From a virus: DNA of 45,075 nucleotides. The stretch lies in the IMG/VR virus record IMGVR_UViG_3300030451_003000, positions 1 to 45,075 of that record; one strand, written 5' to 3'. Below are positions 23,601 to 30,961 of this stretch, one piece after another. Under the pieces are notes generated by a model. It made no database searches. It was not told where the DNA came from and worked only from the letters and a program-made list of their open reading frames with translations. Position 1 is the first letter of the stretch. Each line of letters starts with the position of its first letter. The translations under genes were made by a program, and so were the position numbers.

Positions 23601-26600
23601 GGGCTATCTATTCTTCCAACATCTTCTCTAGGAAATGTAATTTCTTCAACATATTTAATTTTACCGTTTCCAGTTCCTATTAAATCAATAATTTGTTGCC
23701 ATCTTTCTGCTGCTTTAGATGCAACTGTAGGGTCAAATCCACCTTCGTTAATAAGCTGAAGGCGTTTACCTTCTGCGCTCATTATTTGTATTTCTTTAGT
23801 GTCTCTATTTATAGCCCACTCATGATCTTCCATTAGCTTTGATATAATGCCAAATTTAGCAGGACTTACTACTTGATTAGACAGCCTTCTTATTTTATAG
23901 TCATTAAATCTATCATTAAAACCTGGGTCTAAAATGCTTTCGTTAATTAAACCAGACCTTTCAATTAGGTCTACTGCTCTTGTTATATCTACTAAATCAA
24001 CACTTTTAACTGCATCACCTTCTTTATCACTTCTACCATCTAAAAATAAATCAGTTAGTATTTCAAATTTAGCAATTGCATCTTGCTGCTTAGTATCAAG
24101 AGCATTAACATTAACGTCTTCATCACCTCTTTTAATTCTTATTTGGAGAGATGGATTAGATATTAACCCTCCTTCTACCTTTAGTATATTTTTTAAAGTC
24201 TCTACTATTGTTATCTGGTCATTGCTTAATTGATCTATATTGCTCATATTAATATCAAACAAAGCCATAAGATTTTTTCTTGATGAGCCTTCTTCAATAT
24301 CACCTAATATATGATTATTAAATGGATCAAAGTCAGGTATATCTTCAACGCCTTTACCGTATGCACCTTCTTTTAGCTGCTGTGTAAACTCTTGAACCCT
24401 TGCATCTAATCTTGCTCTATTTTCTGCTCCAGAAACACCTTCAAATATAGTTGGATCAAAAGCCTTACTAGCACTTCTTTCAAGCATTCCTAATCTTTCA
24501 AACCTGTTTAATACAGCATCTAACCCAGTTAAAAGTATGTTAGGGTCTTTCATCTGATCGAAATTTAAACTAGGTGCAGTTATTTTACCTGATACCTCAT
24601 CTACATCTATATCTATTAAACCATCTTCTTTTAACTTCTTAAAGAATAATTTATAATTATAAGCACCACCTTCTCCTAATTGTATTGCTATAAAATCTTC
24701 TACTTGTGTAGCAGAAAAATCACCAAGATACTTAGGTTTACCTTCTATAGTATCTGTAATTTTAATTTCTTTTAAGTCTGCAAGGAGCTCAACTCTTTGC
24801 TCTTTTGTTAAATATCTTAACTCTAACGGATCATAATCGTATGGATTATTTTGTCTAGCTAAATCCATAGTATAGTGTATTTGACGAGCTAACTCTAAGT
24901 CACCTTCTGTAAATGGGTTTATTTCAGTTAGTGGCTCACCATTTCTTTTGTTTTCTTCTACTGCTGCTCTTGTGTTTTCTATGATATTATACATTTTACT
25001 AGTAGCTGGATTTCTATGTAAACCTCCACCAACCTGTGCATGAAAATCTCCTGCATTTATTTGTGCAACCCTACCTGCTAATGCATCAGTATTTAATCCC
25101 ATTGCATTAGAAACAGCATACCAGTCTTTTAATGCTGGTGTAGGTTCAGATCCATGATTCCACTGTCCTCTTGTTCTTGTAAAAAATGCTCCCATTGCAC
25201 TATGATATGCTATTTCTGCATAACTTAAATCGTCAAAGAATTGATCTTTACTTTTCCACCTGTTAGTTCTTGGGTCTCTCATAAACTCTAAGTTATTAAC
25301 AAATGCACCAAGAGTCATTGCTGGTAAAGCACCTGCAAAATCTTTAGCCCATTCTTTACCGTACTTGGCTATACCTTCACGGCCAGTTACAAACTTTCTC
25401 ATGTTTTCTAATAACTCAGCAGATTCTTTAGCAGTTAGTTTATCTATTTCAAAGTCATCGTATACATTAATAGACTTTTCTCCAACCTTCCATTTCTTAC
25501 CAGCCATAAGATTTTTTGTTGTACCGCCACGTAAAGACTTAATAAATGTATGAAGTGTTTGTTTCCCATTTTTGCCTGCAGCTATTTTTGCATAATTAGC
25601 ACCTCTATATGCATTAATAATACCACTAAGACCTTGCCTAATTGTTAGTTTACCACCAAAGTTAGCAGCTCCTTGTATAGCAGTATCAGCTCCACTAAAG
25701 AAAGCTGCGTGTGCCCATGCATTGTATAACTCACTTGGACCAAAGTTTTCTCCTAAAGTAAGTTCACGAGCTTGACCTGCAAGAGTGCTATATAGCCCAA
25801 ATTGGACAGTTTCTGCTCCAGCCATACCTAACCACTTAACAAAGTTTTTCTTCATCCCTAATGGCATTTTATCAACTCCTAAGAGATTTGACATCCACTT
25901 ATCTGCATTATTTATATGCTTACCTTCTCTTATACCTTGTTTAAATGTATTTACTATATTGTCTAAATATTTTGCAGACATAGATATATTATTGTCTGAA
26001 GCTATTTTAGCTAATCTAGCTCTAGCATTTTGACCTACTGTTTCAATTATTGTTTCAGCAGCTTCACCACCCAAAGATAATTGATTAATTCCAGGCTTTG
26101 ACACATCGTCATATACAGATTTATTAAGAGCAGTGGTAATGTCATCTACACCTTTTTTAGATAAGCCTTTTTTTAGCTTGGTAGCAGCAGCTTTTTTAGC
26201 AGAATCTTGAACAATTTGTTTAGTGCCTTGCCTAGTTGCAAAACCTATTCCTTTGCCTAATGCTGAACCTACAAGCCTAACACCAGTAAAAGGGTTCATC
26301 ATTCCTGCAAACTCACCAAGACCTGCAGCTACTTTTTCTGTGTTACTTTTTTCTTCCCATGGTTCTGTTTCTGTAAGTCCAGCAACACGACTTAATCCAA
26401 AAGTTCCAGACTCAACTGCATGTTGTGTAAATGTAGATACAAAGTCGCCAAGATCAAATCCCTCATCCATTGCATCCATTAAATTTGTTTCTTGATATTC
26501 TTGAAGTATTGGATTTATATTAGATATAGGAGCAGGAGAGTGAGAGCTTTGTAGATTACCTAATGATGTATTTCTTTTCTCTCTTTCTTCTCTTTGCTTT

Positions 26601-26626
26601 TTCAGTATTTCTTCTAAACGACTCAT
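17660..26626 (-). CDS. Giant virion protein, 2988 aa, with RNA-polymerase-like DFDMD motif
   Basis: One uninterrupted frame of 8967 bases, about a fifth of the window. The N-terminus is charged. A glycine-rich hydrophobic patch follows (about residues 104-125, GLGEFAGMMNPFTGVRLVG), of a kind that could enter a membrane. The body is helical and acidic. At residues 2165-2169, in THQRDFDMDHIYTYSN, three aspartates form DxDxD as in the catalytic loop of beta-prime-type double-psi-barrel RNA polymerases (usually DFDGD). AIPRKSLD and a strand-rich segment precede it. This size and place match capsid-internal, injected proteins; N4 and crAss-like phages carry RNA polymerases this way. The polymerase idea is inference from a motif. 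Confidence 0.6.
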   Translation of the reverse strand: MSRLEEILKKQREEREKRNTSLGNLQSSHSPAPISNINPILQEYQETNLMDAMDEGFDLGDFVSTFTQHAVESGTFGLSRVAGLTETEPWEEKSNTEKVAAGLGEFAGMMNPFTGVRLVGSALGKGIGFATRQGTKQIVQDSAKKAAATKLKKGLSKKGVDDITTALNKSVYDDVSKPGINQLSLGGEAAETIIETVGQNARARLAKIASDNNISMSAKYLDNIVNTFKQGIREGKHINNADKWMSNLLGVDKMPLGMKKNFVKWLGMAGAETVQFGLYSTLAGQARELTLGENFGPSELYNAWAHAAFFSGADTAIQGAANFGGKLTIRQGLSGIINAYRGANYAKIAAGKNGKQTLHTFIKSLRGGTTKNLMAGKKWKVGEKSINVYDDFEIDKLTAKESAELLENMRKFVTGREGIAKYGKEWAKDFAGALPAMTLGAFVNNLEFMRDPRTNRWKSKDQFFDDLSYAEIAYHSAMGAFFTRTRGQWNHGSEPTPALKDWYAVSNAMGLNTDALAGRVAQINAGDFHAQVGGGLHRNPATSKMYNIIENTRAAVEENKRNGEPLTEINPFTEGDLELARQIHYTMDLARQNNPYDYDPLELRYLTKEQRVELLADLKEIKITDTIEGKPKYLGDFSATQVEDFIAIQLGEGGAYNYKLFFKKLKEDGLIDIDVDEVSGKITAPSLNFDQMKDPNILLTGLDAVLNRFERLGMLERSASKAFDPTIFEGVSGAENRARLDARVQEFTQQLKEGAYGKGVEDIPDFDPFNNHILGDIEEGSSRKNLMALFDINMSNIDQLSNDQITIVETLKNILKVEGGLISNPSLQIRIKRGDEDVNVNALDTKQQDAIAKFEILTDLFLDGRSDKEGDAVKSVDLVDITRAVDLIERSGLINESILDPGFNDRFNDYKIRRLSNQVVSPAKFGIISKLMEDHEWAINRDTKEIQIMSAEGKRLQLINEGGFDPTVASKAAERWQQIIDLIGTGNGKIKYVEEITFPREDVGRIDSPQSIDIIWNSLPKQMAKLIDGPLANVKEKLNLVDENGRMDFSRSIVNSLVEDLNTSLKNFSDTDGASGVESIEVALQALKNKVSTESNDMRIFNGLTKSIQKIVDGQITFEQLSQEFIEGPDGRQYDPGQAFRYLMANDSYAANELNGLITQMIYQSKGKGSVQAYETFQGLRKELAKKLDIELTSETSLEELVDKYNTTRSFKDFKMVIRSFQKSLSQTQLLNKEVEFDNDLHSNFSKFIERYSYTSPTRQMGAYIEKYNMLGKMGEPIDQYILNEVNLALDSNDTARLDALKDKIIDENITQSVGSLADKENMAKLQELTSSFQKDWILIVDHLSGTELVPVGKVSEGMIEYDLARPTIRGPRSDFRREAASFGILKLFELETTAVDNGQSKHIAQIELNERLASDRPLLARVSATKDMQKDVASGDKIDASDFIVDFTDVPNPSNSVSIMVSEGNSFLFEKTPHNIQKLNDWFNTWRAGKEQVWQEKINKMSEKDVRLEQIKLNNWRDSMETLANSEGTSSKSVVLKLRSLYWDTALPNVYENRFTNDLMTNRTAREAFDDKFYKRLKLYEGGNMHPFSENVLDYISRQADNNNGPGDADYNARLYAASKNILDNGLKTAAIGDEIDNDPTWTVSTARDKELQDRIKAETDPLAKQDLEEQLKELQELRDGDENYMQSLDASTFNAATFIDEDLAMVLSARIGQEFDPSKINGWKPIGYYKDPGTGNLVAMKTWLVYSPRKAELLKSKGLNILTTQSAAKMFMGVDNAGNKLDFLKFKDKSNWEGELRSLDMSSGKNVISLPINALSIGSNNHPDRGVSVMHSLNNFANPRAALDLMEYQQLDYILGEISYYSKQQLDNAKIEIARGLSEYKNTTEGVSILSETQSMAEGLLNVGMRTDNPIIKDVINRAFMTQAMNMIRRPQDKNGGTSSYLIAEDLNFIWHGENKDALSGPIFRRMESELPEIDGIDTRINNIRIQTQLGGIAQSYDWGLKEVNNIKNVRLVAKISGIDHIIGFDEKGRPDIINPYDVITSQNNVKNPRLKGETKTRTFNKPKELDFIYKEIKTLIENGKISTNNDVFNLLQEGFINGERIFSDRIMKAVKKLNLGQMVNTVAIPRKSLDVAANRVEHILNPDYSNHVVTNDYEVAVTHQRDFDMDHIYTYSNLPMSYTRQAYEMGGIVIDYKKYDRNPVPVDPFLQGNTTSASDFGSSTGDGLSEYVARRQSQKMAIGTFVGISQPLTSLSNIGFKFTALGSEKMNYVPSRENINNVAQFIERNGNVVQTNVDPFGGTAKLFDDLNSVEKFVLFGEVNDLAKENQIPEHYTSDTKKPYKPVFTIDAKTTLDRSVQQDVITAVITKMRRAQSLFNDIYENGVQRSLTPWDINRHYRDMSNLLGSNGNKHIFMSLFKQYQRRGMTSEIESLTKLFFGGADKKDTRYGLHAKGIVEKIINDIRAGKFWSKENVIDKVFEFDKGTTSELMNKFASGKILDSFNSKQTFAEKNISSSGLKSDIVGDTRNLIDSITMLRFLGEGEESLYRSIEEGKVEYGLKNILGKDIRAHENRGVAYTYLNNRHREVVQNLEYNKSMNRNKSNTKIESLQNELASVVIAMNAIQKASMNQLGQKIEEIGQRNAPIKARRNRFYKNRSKRDVVIYRVNKFADKIDESFIKSLEYGKPGGLQFYANVNANASQNLEGGHTYIILENPLFAKNMEAKDVKNAYAWHLTTRDIHWDNYMAPENHPQFVEDIKTVMEKIDYSFRMRRDQAKDSAVFAKEIWMEAGLEEQNLLSEVFRKWGQDKDTKSFDEKMVTNIALQLLAPEGIPRSVVKGEGASLLPAFKVNKRLQKAVLKWVTDNGFVDLLADRIQMHSDYYASLHEGVSPKDADLLNRADMLHSNDWDNQFYKYGERSSFVSNLLSDKFNLVRGPIADLIRSQGIVRTRRGSYVNLYSGEGMNMSSKMQKYEPITSTANKNKEVYWCP

Positions 26627-26635
26627 TCTCTATCC

Positions 26636-27025
26636 TTAATTCTTTAAGTATTGACTTATAGTTTGCACATATCCAGCTATTTCTTGAGGATTATTATTTC
26701 TTGTGTATGCCTTTACAAATTTTACTATATCCCCACCTACATTGTCCCATTGTCTTTTAGCTACAAATCTAGAAGCTTTATCCCCTGTTTCTACATCGGG
26801 ATACATAGCTGTAAAATAAACTTTTTGTACTCCATTTTCAATAACGCTAAACGGCCTACCTTTTGTAGCCCCAAATTTTTCCTTTAATTCAGGAATCCAT
26901 ATATGAGCACCAGGATTATTCATATCTTTAGCCCTTGTTCCACCTGCACTTTCCTGATATTTAACTGCCTCATATACTTTATCAAACTTAGTATTGCCTA
27001 TTATTGGAGTTTTTTTTTGGAAGTA
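26636..27025 (-). CDS. Lysozyme/transglycosylase-like domain reached by frameshift
   Basis: This frame is open from 27025 to 26636 but has no start codon until the ATG at 26923. Before that ATG it reads TPIIGNTKFDKVYEAVKYQE and SAGGTRAKD, then MNNPGAHIWIPELKEKFGAT. QESAGG followed by NNPG is the arrangement of phage lysozyme/lytic transglycosylase domains, with the Glu as likely catalytic acid. The domain therefore straddles the only ATG. Joining it to the upstream 245-aa frame by a -1 shift at the A9 run (27018-27010) would give a 367-aa protein with the enzyme at its C-terminus. Initiation at 26923 would lose the catalytic Glu. It probably digests peptidoglycan during DNA entry. Confidence 0.6.
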   Translation of the reverse strand, partial: YFQKKTPIIGNTKFDKVYEAVKYQESAGGTRAKDMNNPGAHIWIPELKEKFGATKGRPFSVIENGVQKVYFTAMYPDVETGDKASRFVAKRQWDNVGGDIVKFVKAYTRNNNPQEIAGYVQTISQYLKN

Positions 27026-27738
27026 TCAGATACTAAAGGTTGTGATGCTATTTGACTTAATTCATATAAGCCTTTAGCTATTTCACTTGGCATATTAGTT
27101 TGAGGATTTACAAATTGTTTGTCGTAATATGACTCTGTTGCTTCAAGGTCTTTACTTATTTCAAACAAAGCTTGTAGCTCTGGATCAATATTAGACTTAG
27201 TTCTTTGCATTATTTGCGTTTGACGGCTTTGGATTGCCTTTTTAGGCCATAATTTATTATATATAGTATTAAATTTTTGTTTTTCACGAGCTAAGTATTT
27301 AGGGTTTACGCCTTGTTTTTTTATGTTCTTTAACTTTTTTTCATGTTCTTTTTTAGCATCCTTTAAAAAATCAAATACACTCTCATAGTTTTTTGATGGA
27401 TCCATAAGCTCTACATTACTTAGCTCTTCAATAGTGGCCAGATCTTCGTCAACGGTGCCTTTTTCTATATCTTGTATAGCTTTAAGCTTATCTTTAATGT
27501 CAAACTCTAATTCAACTAAATTATCTTTACTAAAATCCGGAGAGTAGTTTTTAATAATAGATTCTATTCCAAGATTTTCAACAGATGTTTTTATGTTGTA
27601 CTCTTCTGTAATGCCAGGCTTTGATTTTTCTGCATTATTAAGAAATGCAGTTCTTTCTTCTTCAGACATTGAAGGCAATAAGTTAAATAGCTTTTTACCT
27701 TTTTCAGTACCACCAAAGTAATTTGAAAATGCACTCAT
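27001..27738 (-). CDS. 245-aa helical virion protein, 5' part of a frameshift fusion
   Basis: A charged, helical protein (KDNLVELEFDIKDKLKAIQD, AKKEHEKKLKNIKKQG) ending VSDTSKKKLQ. The last lysines are the slippery run that leads into the lysozyme-like frame. Its position between a coiled-coil virion protein (404 aa) and the giant protein, leftward with the rest, points to an internal or ejection protein. GAAGGTATATAAT lies before the ATG, overlapping the previous stop region. Confidence 0.6.
   Translation of the reverse strand: MSAFSNYFGGTEKGKKLFNLLPSMSEEERTAFLNNAEKSKPGITEEYNIKTSVENLGIESIIKNYSPDFSKDNLVELEFDIKDKLKAIQDIEKGTVDEDLATIEELSNVELMDPSKNYESVFDFLKDAKKEHEKKLKNIKKQGVNPKYLAREKQKFNTIYNKLWPKKAIQSRQTQIMQRTKSNIDPELQALFEISKDLEATESYYDKQFVNPQTNMPSEIAKGLYELSQIASQPLVSDTSKKKLQ
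27010..27018 (-). other. A9 slippery run, candidate -1 frameshift site
   Basis: In the upstream frame the bases read TCC AAA AAA AAA CTC CAA TAA. They contain the A AAA AAA heptamer in the correct phase for -1 slippage, two codons before the stop. Transcriptional slippage on A9 would have a similar effect. A homopolymer length error in the assembly is the main alternative. No strong downstream stimulatory stem is evident. Confidence 0.5.
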
Positions 27739-27739
27739 A

Positions 27740-28954
27740 TTATATACCTTCTAATAAATTTTCAGCTTCAATCATTGTAGAGCTCTTTGGAATATTTGAA
27801 TTTAGTTCACCACTACTACTTGGATTTTGAACAGGAACACTATCCATGGTTGGAGACTGCAATGTTTCTAATCTTCCATATGCGTCAATTGCTTCTTGAT
27901 TAAAAATACTAAAAGCTCTAGGAGCTAAAGCAGTTAATATTCTCATTTTGTCAAAATCTTCTCCACTCATTCCTCCAAATTGAATCATTCCACCTTCTTT
28001 TAATGGAGATGTTTTTAAAACAATTCTAGCATCAGATAGTTCTCTAGCTATAAATTGTTCAGCTTGATCTTGACTTAATGTAATTCCAGCAGAATTATTA
28101 CCTTGCATAAAATCTTTTACTAATGATTTATATGCTGTTGTTTCTTTTGTAGCGTCACTTATACCTGTTATAGTTTCGCTGTCTTCATCAACATCGTAAA
28201 GTGCATCAATTCCTAATGCAACAAAATTTAAAGCAGTTTCTTTAAAGTTCTCTTGTACCTCATCTCTTTGGCCTGCAATTCGCTCTTGAAATACTACTTG
28301 ACTTTGAAGTTGAGAAAGTTCTTCAGCAGGACTAGGGCCTAATCCAATAAACGATTGTCTGTATTCATTATAATCAGGATCATTAACATCAATTATTTTG
28401 CCTGATATATTTTTATCAAAGTAGTCAATATAATCTAATGAGCTTAGTATTTCTGATCCACCAGCAAGATTAGAGGTAACCAAGTCTTTTTTAGACTTCA
28501 TTAAATTATATTTTCTTTGCTTTTCTTTTACTTGATTTAATTGGTCTGCTACTATACCTTTTCTTAATTTAAGATCATTAAGGTTTTCTTCTGATTGTTT
28601 TATTACATCTTGATAAGGGCCTGCAAACTGACTTGCTAATGTTTTTCCAACTGCAGCACCTTCATTAGTTATATTTTCTTCTGAGATATAAGGGCTTATT
28701 CCACCTTCAGACAAACTATCTAGTATACTATTCATTCGCTCTTTATCTTTAGCAATCTTTAATTCTAGTCTTTCTTCTTGTTTAGATATATTATTAAGTG
28801 CAGCTTCAAATATTTCACTGTTTTCTCGAATTTTAAGCTGTTTTTCTGCAAACTCTCTGTCACCTTGACGTTCTAAAGCTTGAGATAAATACCCTGGAAG
28901 ACTATCTAAAATTCTATTTATTGATTCTGCTGCTATTGATGTGCTTCTTGCCAT
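27740..28954 (-). CDS. 404-aa coiled-coil virion protein
   Basis: Residues 20-170 are long coiled coil (ALERQGDREFAEKQLKIREN, ISKQEERLELKIAKDKERMN). The remainder is mixed helix with glycine-containing turns (GGMIQFGGMSGEDFDKM). The position and helix content suggest an internal core or ejection protein, comparable in role to T7 gp15-type proteins, but no homology is claimed. ATAAGG precedes the ATG. Confidence 0.55.
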   Translation of the reverse strand: MARSTSIAAESINRILDSLPGYLSQALERQGDREFAEKQLKIRENSEIFEAALNNISKQEERLELKIAKDKERMNSILDSLSEGGISPYISEENITNEGAAVGKTLASQFAGPYQDVIKQSEENLNDLKLRKGIVADQLNQVKEKQRKYNLMKSKKDLVTSNLAGGSEILSSLDYIDYFDKNISGKIIDVNDPDYNEYRQSFIGLGPSPAEELSQLQSQVVFQERIAGQRDEVQENFKETALNFVALGIDALYDVDEDSETITGISDATKETTAYKSLVKDFMQGNNSAGITLSQDQAEQFIARELSDARIVLKTSPLKEGGMIQFGGMSGEDFDKMRILTALAPRAFSIFNQEAIDAYGRLETLQSPTMDSVPVQNPSSSGELNSNIPKSSTMIEAENLLEGI

Positions 28955-28976
28955 ATTAATTTACCTTATATTATTA

Positions 28977-29756
28977 TTAACAGCCCCATCCAGGTCCATA
29001 TTCGCACCAGTAGTATTCTAATCCAGTAGCAACATCCGCTTGATTGTCTGGATTTGACACTGGAGGAAGAGGCGATGGATCAGCTTCTATATCTGGGATT
29101 GTAGCACCTGCACCACCTTGAGTATCTTCTCCTTCTACGCCCATACCGTCAAAGATTATTTCTCCTAAAGCTTCTTCTGCAGCACTAGTACCACCTCCTT
29201 CGTAAAGTCTCTTAGTAGGATTAGTTCTTAAGAAGTCTGAATATGCATCCCATAACTCATCTATGTATGCTTTACGTCTATCTCTAATATCTTTCATGTG
29301 ACTTAAAGCAGCAACATTCATTCCTGCCCTTATTCCAGTTAATTTGTCTGCAGTAGCTTCTTCAATATATTCCTGTCCTTGCTGTGACATTCCTGTACTA
29401 GCAAAACCAGTTTTTCCTATAAGTTTATCTGTTGATCTTTTCATTGAAAAAGCTTGTGAGCTTATGCTTTCAATTTGCGATAATGACTTATCTAATTTAG
29501 CTTGAAGTTGTTTTTTTAAGCTATCTTCAGTAAATAGATCATAATCCTGCAAAGCAAGGGCAGCTGCTTCTCCACCTTCATATTCGCTTAACAACCCTCT
29601 AATATTTGGAGTACCTTCATACAAAGTGCTTCTTGGAGCTGTCCCTCCTCCAGCATACTGAAATGAACCTGATTGAGGATTAAAATAAATATCAGGTTGA
29701 TCTTCTATTGATGGAATATCCATTCCATAATCTATATTAAAAGGATCTATTGCCAT
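28977..29756 (-). CDS. Virion protein of the DAYS-motif group (259 aa)
   Basis: The ATG at 29756 overlaps the previous stop (TAATG); an upstream ATG at 29771 lacks this and a ribosome site. The N-terminus is Asp/Pro/Gly-rich, the centre helical. GKTGFASTG and IDELWDAYSDFLRTNP match the neighbouring 198-aa protein (GKAGFAGSG, QEEIWDAYSTWLSTSP), so these are tandem paralogues. The C-terminal 50 residues are acidic and Pro/Gly-rich and end in WCEYGPGWGC. It is probably an internal or tail-associated virion protein. Confidence 0.6.
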   Translation of the reverse strand: MAIDPFNIDYGMDIPSIEDQPDIYFNPQSGSFQYAGGGTAPRSTLYEGTPNIRGLLSEYEGGEAAALALQDYDLFTEDSLKKQLQAKLDKSLSQIESISSQAFSMKRSTDKLIGKTGFASTGMSQQGQEYIEEATADKLTGIRAGMNVAALSHMKDIRDRRKAYIDELWDAYSDFLRTNPTKRLYEGGGTSAAEEALGEIIFDGMGVEGEDTQGGAGATIPDIEADPSPLPPVSNPDNQADVATGLEYYWCEYGPGWGC

Positions 29757-30352
29757 TAAGTATCCATCCAATTTTCGACACTACTATTAAAATCTTGAGG
29801 AAGTACACATTCATCTGTAGATGCATCATAATAACCGCCTTGCTCATAGCAGTTTTTACTTTTCTCAGAAACATCTTCTGTTGGCATCATATCTTCTGAT
29901 GGGCTTGTAGATAGCCATGTACTATAAGCATCCCAAATTTCTTCTTGATAACCTTTTCTTTCTGCCTGTATATCTGTAGACAGCCTTTCTCTTCTTAGCT
30001 GCATATCTCCATAAATATCTTTTCTTTTAGATGCTGTTTGTCTTTCCAAGTCACTCATTGCAAAGTTAGCTCCACCACTACCAGCAAATCCAGCTTTCCC
30101 ATAAGAAGACCTAACCTTAATGCCTTCACCTATTTGGTCTCTTTGTAAATTTTTTAATCCACTAACCATGCTCCTAAAGTCTTCTCTATATCCAGACCTT
30201 AATAATTCTTCGTTATATGGATCATATGCATCAGGTCTTATGGTCGAAGAGCCCATTAAATTACCAATATGCATATATTGAGTGTATAAATCATCATACG
30301 TTATTGAATTATCATTAAAAGAATCAAAGTTTGGAGCATTATAACTTGCCAT
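29756..30352 (-). CDS. Virion protein of the DAYS-motif group (198 aa)
   Basis: It shares GKAGFAGSGGANFAMSDLER, arginine-rich helices and EEIWDAYSTWLSTSP with the next gene downstream. Between them is a helix (RRERLSTDIQAERKGYQEEI). The C-terminal part has a Cys pair (KNCYEQGGYYDASTDECVLP) that may form a disulfide or small fold. Its arrangement with the flanking genes looks like duplication and divergence of one virion gene. The function is unknown. Confidence 0.6.
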   Translation of the reverse strand: MASYNAPNFDSFNDNSITYDDLYTQYMHIGNLMGSSTIRPDAYDPYNEELLRSGYREDFRSMVSGLKNLQRDQIGEGIKVRSSYGKAGFAGSGGANFAMSDLERQTASKRKDIYGDMQLRRERLSTDIQAERKGYQEEIWDAYSTWLSTSPSEDMMPTEDVSEKSKNCYEQGGYYDASTDECVLPQDFNSSVENWMDT

Positions 30353-30353
30353 A

Positions 30354-30884
30354 TTACTTCCTTAAGATTGAATATAGTGATTTATTGTTTTCTGGACCAA
30401 AACCAAACAACTGCTGATAAATACTATTATCACCCTTTGGCATTTTTAAACCAGAAAATAAAAATGAACTATAAGCATCTGAGCCTGACTGTAAATATTG
30501 TGACATATCAAATCCTTCACCTTCAGCTTTAAGAGTATCAGATACCTCTAGTCTGTCTGCAGCTCTATATTTATAATCTGAAGGATCTAATGAAGCGGAT
30601 AAACTTTCCATGCTTTCCCTTTGTCCTAAAGCTCCTCTTTCTCCAACTTCACTTCCAATTCTACTTCCTATTCCTGATAATGCAGCAAGGGTTAATGGGG
30701 CCATTGGACCTGTAAAAACACTAATAAGAGCAGGAAGACCTATAGCTCCTATTAACCTCCCTACAGCTGCATCTTGACTCTTTTGTCTCATTTGAGAACG
30801 AATACTATTTGCATCCCTTCCAAACCTAAGATCTTCACCATATAAATCTTGTTGTAGTTCAGCTTTAAATTGTGCTTGACTCAT
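30354..30884 (-). CDS. 176-aa virion protein, membrane-active middle
   Basis: The middle is a Gly/Ala/Leu-rich segment (VGRLIGAIGLPALISVFTGP, then MAPLTLAALSGIGSRIGSEVG) that could insert in a membrane, as in T7 gp14-type ejection proteins. SGSDAYSSFLFSG near the end echoes the DAYS motif of the two following genes. CTAAGGAGAAAAACT precedes the ATG. It may help form the DNA-delivery channel; that role is inferred from composition and position. Confidence 0.55.
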   Translation of the reverse strand: MSQAQFKAELQQDLYGEDLRFGRDANSIRSQMRQKSQDAAVGRLIGAIGLPALISVFTGPMAPLTLAALSGIGSRIGSEVGERGALGQRESMESLSASLDPSDYKYRAADRLEVSDTLKAEGEGFDMSQYLQSGSDAYSSFLFSGLKMPKGDNSIYQQLFGFGPENNKSLYSILRK

Positions 30885-30895
30885 AGTTTTTCTCC

Positions 30896-30961
30896 TTAGA
30901 AATCCTTGTAATATAATTCTTCTTTATTAAACTTTCCAACATTTAACTTGTTACATCCCAT
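30896..30961 (-). CDS. Possible 21-aa micro-ORF
   Basis: The frame reads MGCNKLNVGKFNKEELYYKD F and ends at the ribosome site of the next gene, filling an otherwise empty gap. The sequence looks protein-like, but the ATG has no clear Shine-Dalgarno and overlaps the fibre gene's end. It could also be a relic of a longer frame. Confidence 0.25.
   Translation of the reverse strand: MGCNKLNVGKFNKEELYYKDF

Noticed and set aside
17660-26626. Tape measure protein of a long-tailed phage
   Set aside because: No tail tube, sheath, tail assembly chaperone or distal-tail genes accompany it, and a nozzle-like protein points to a short tail.
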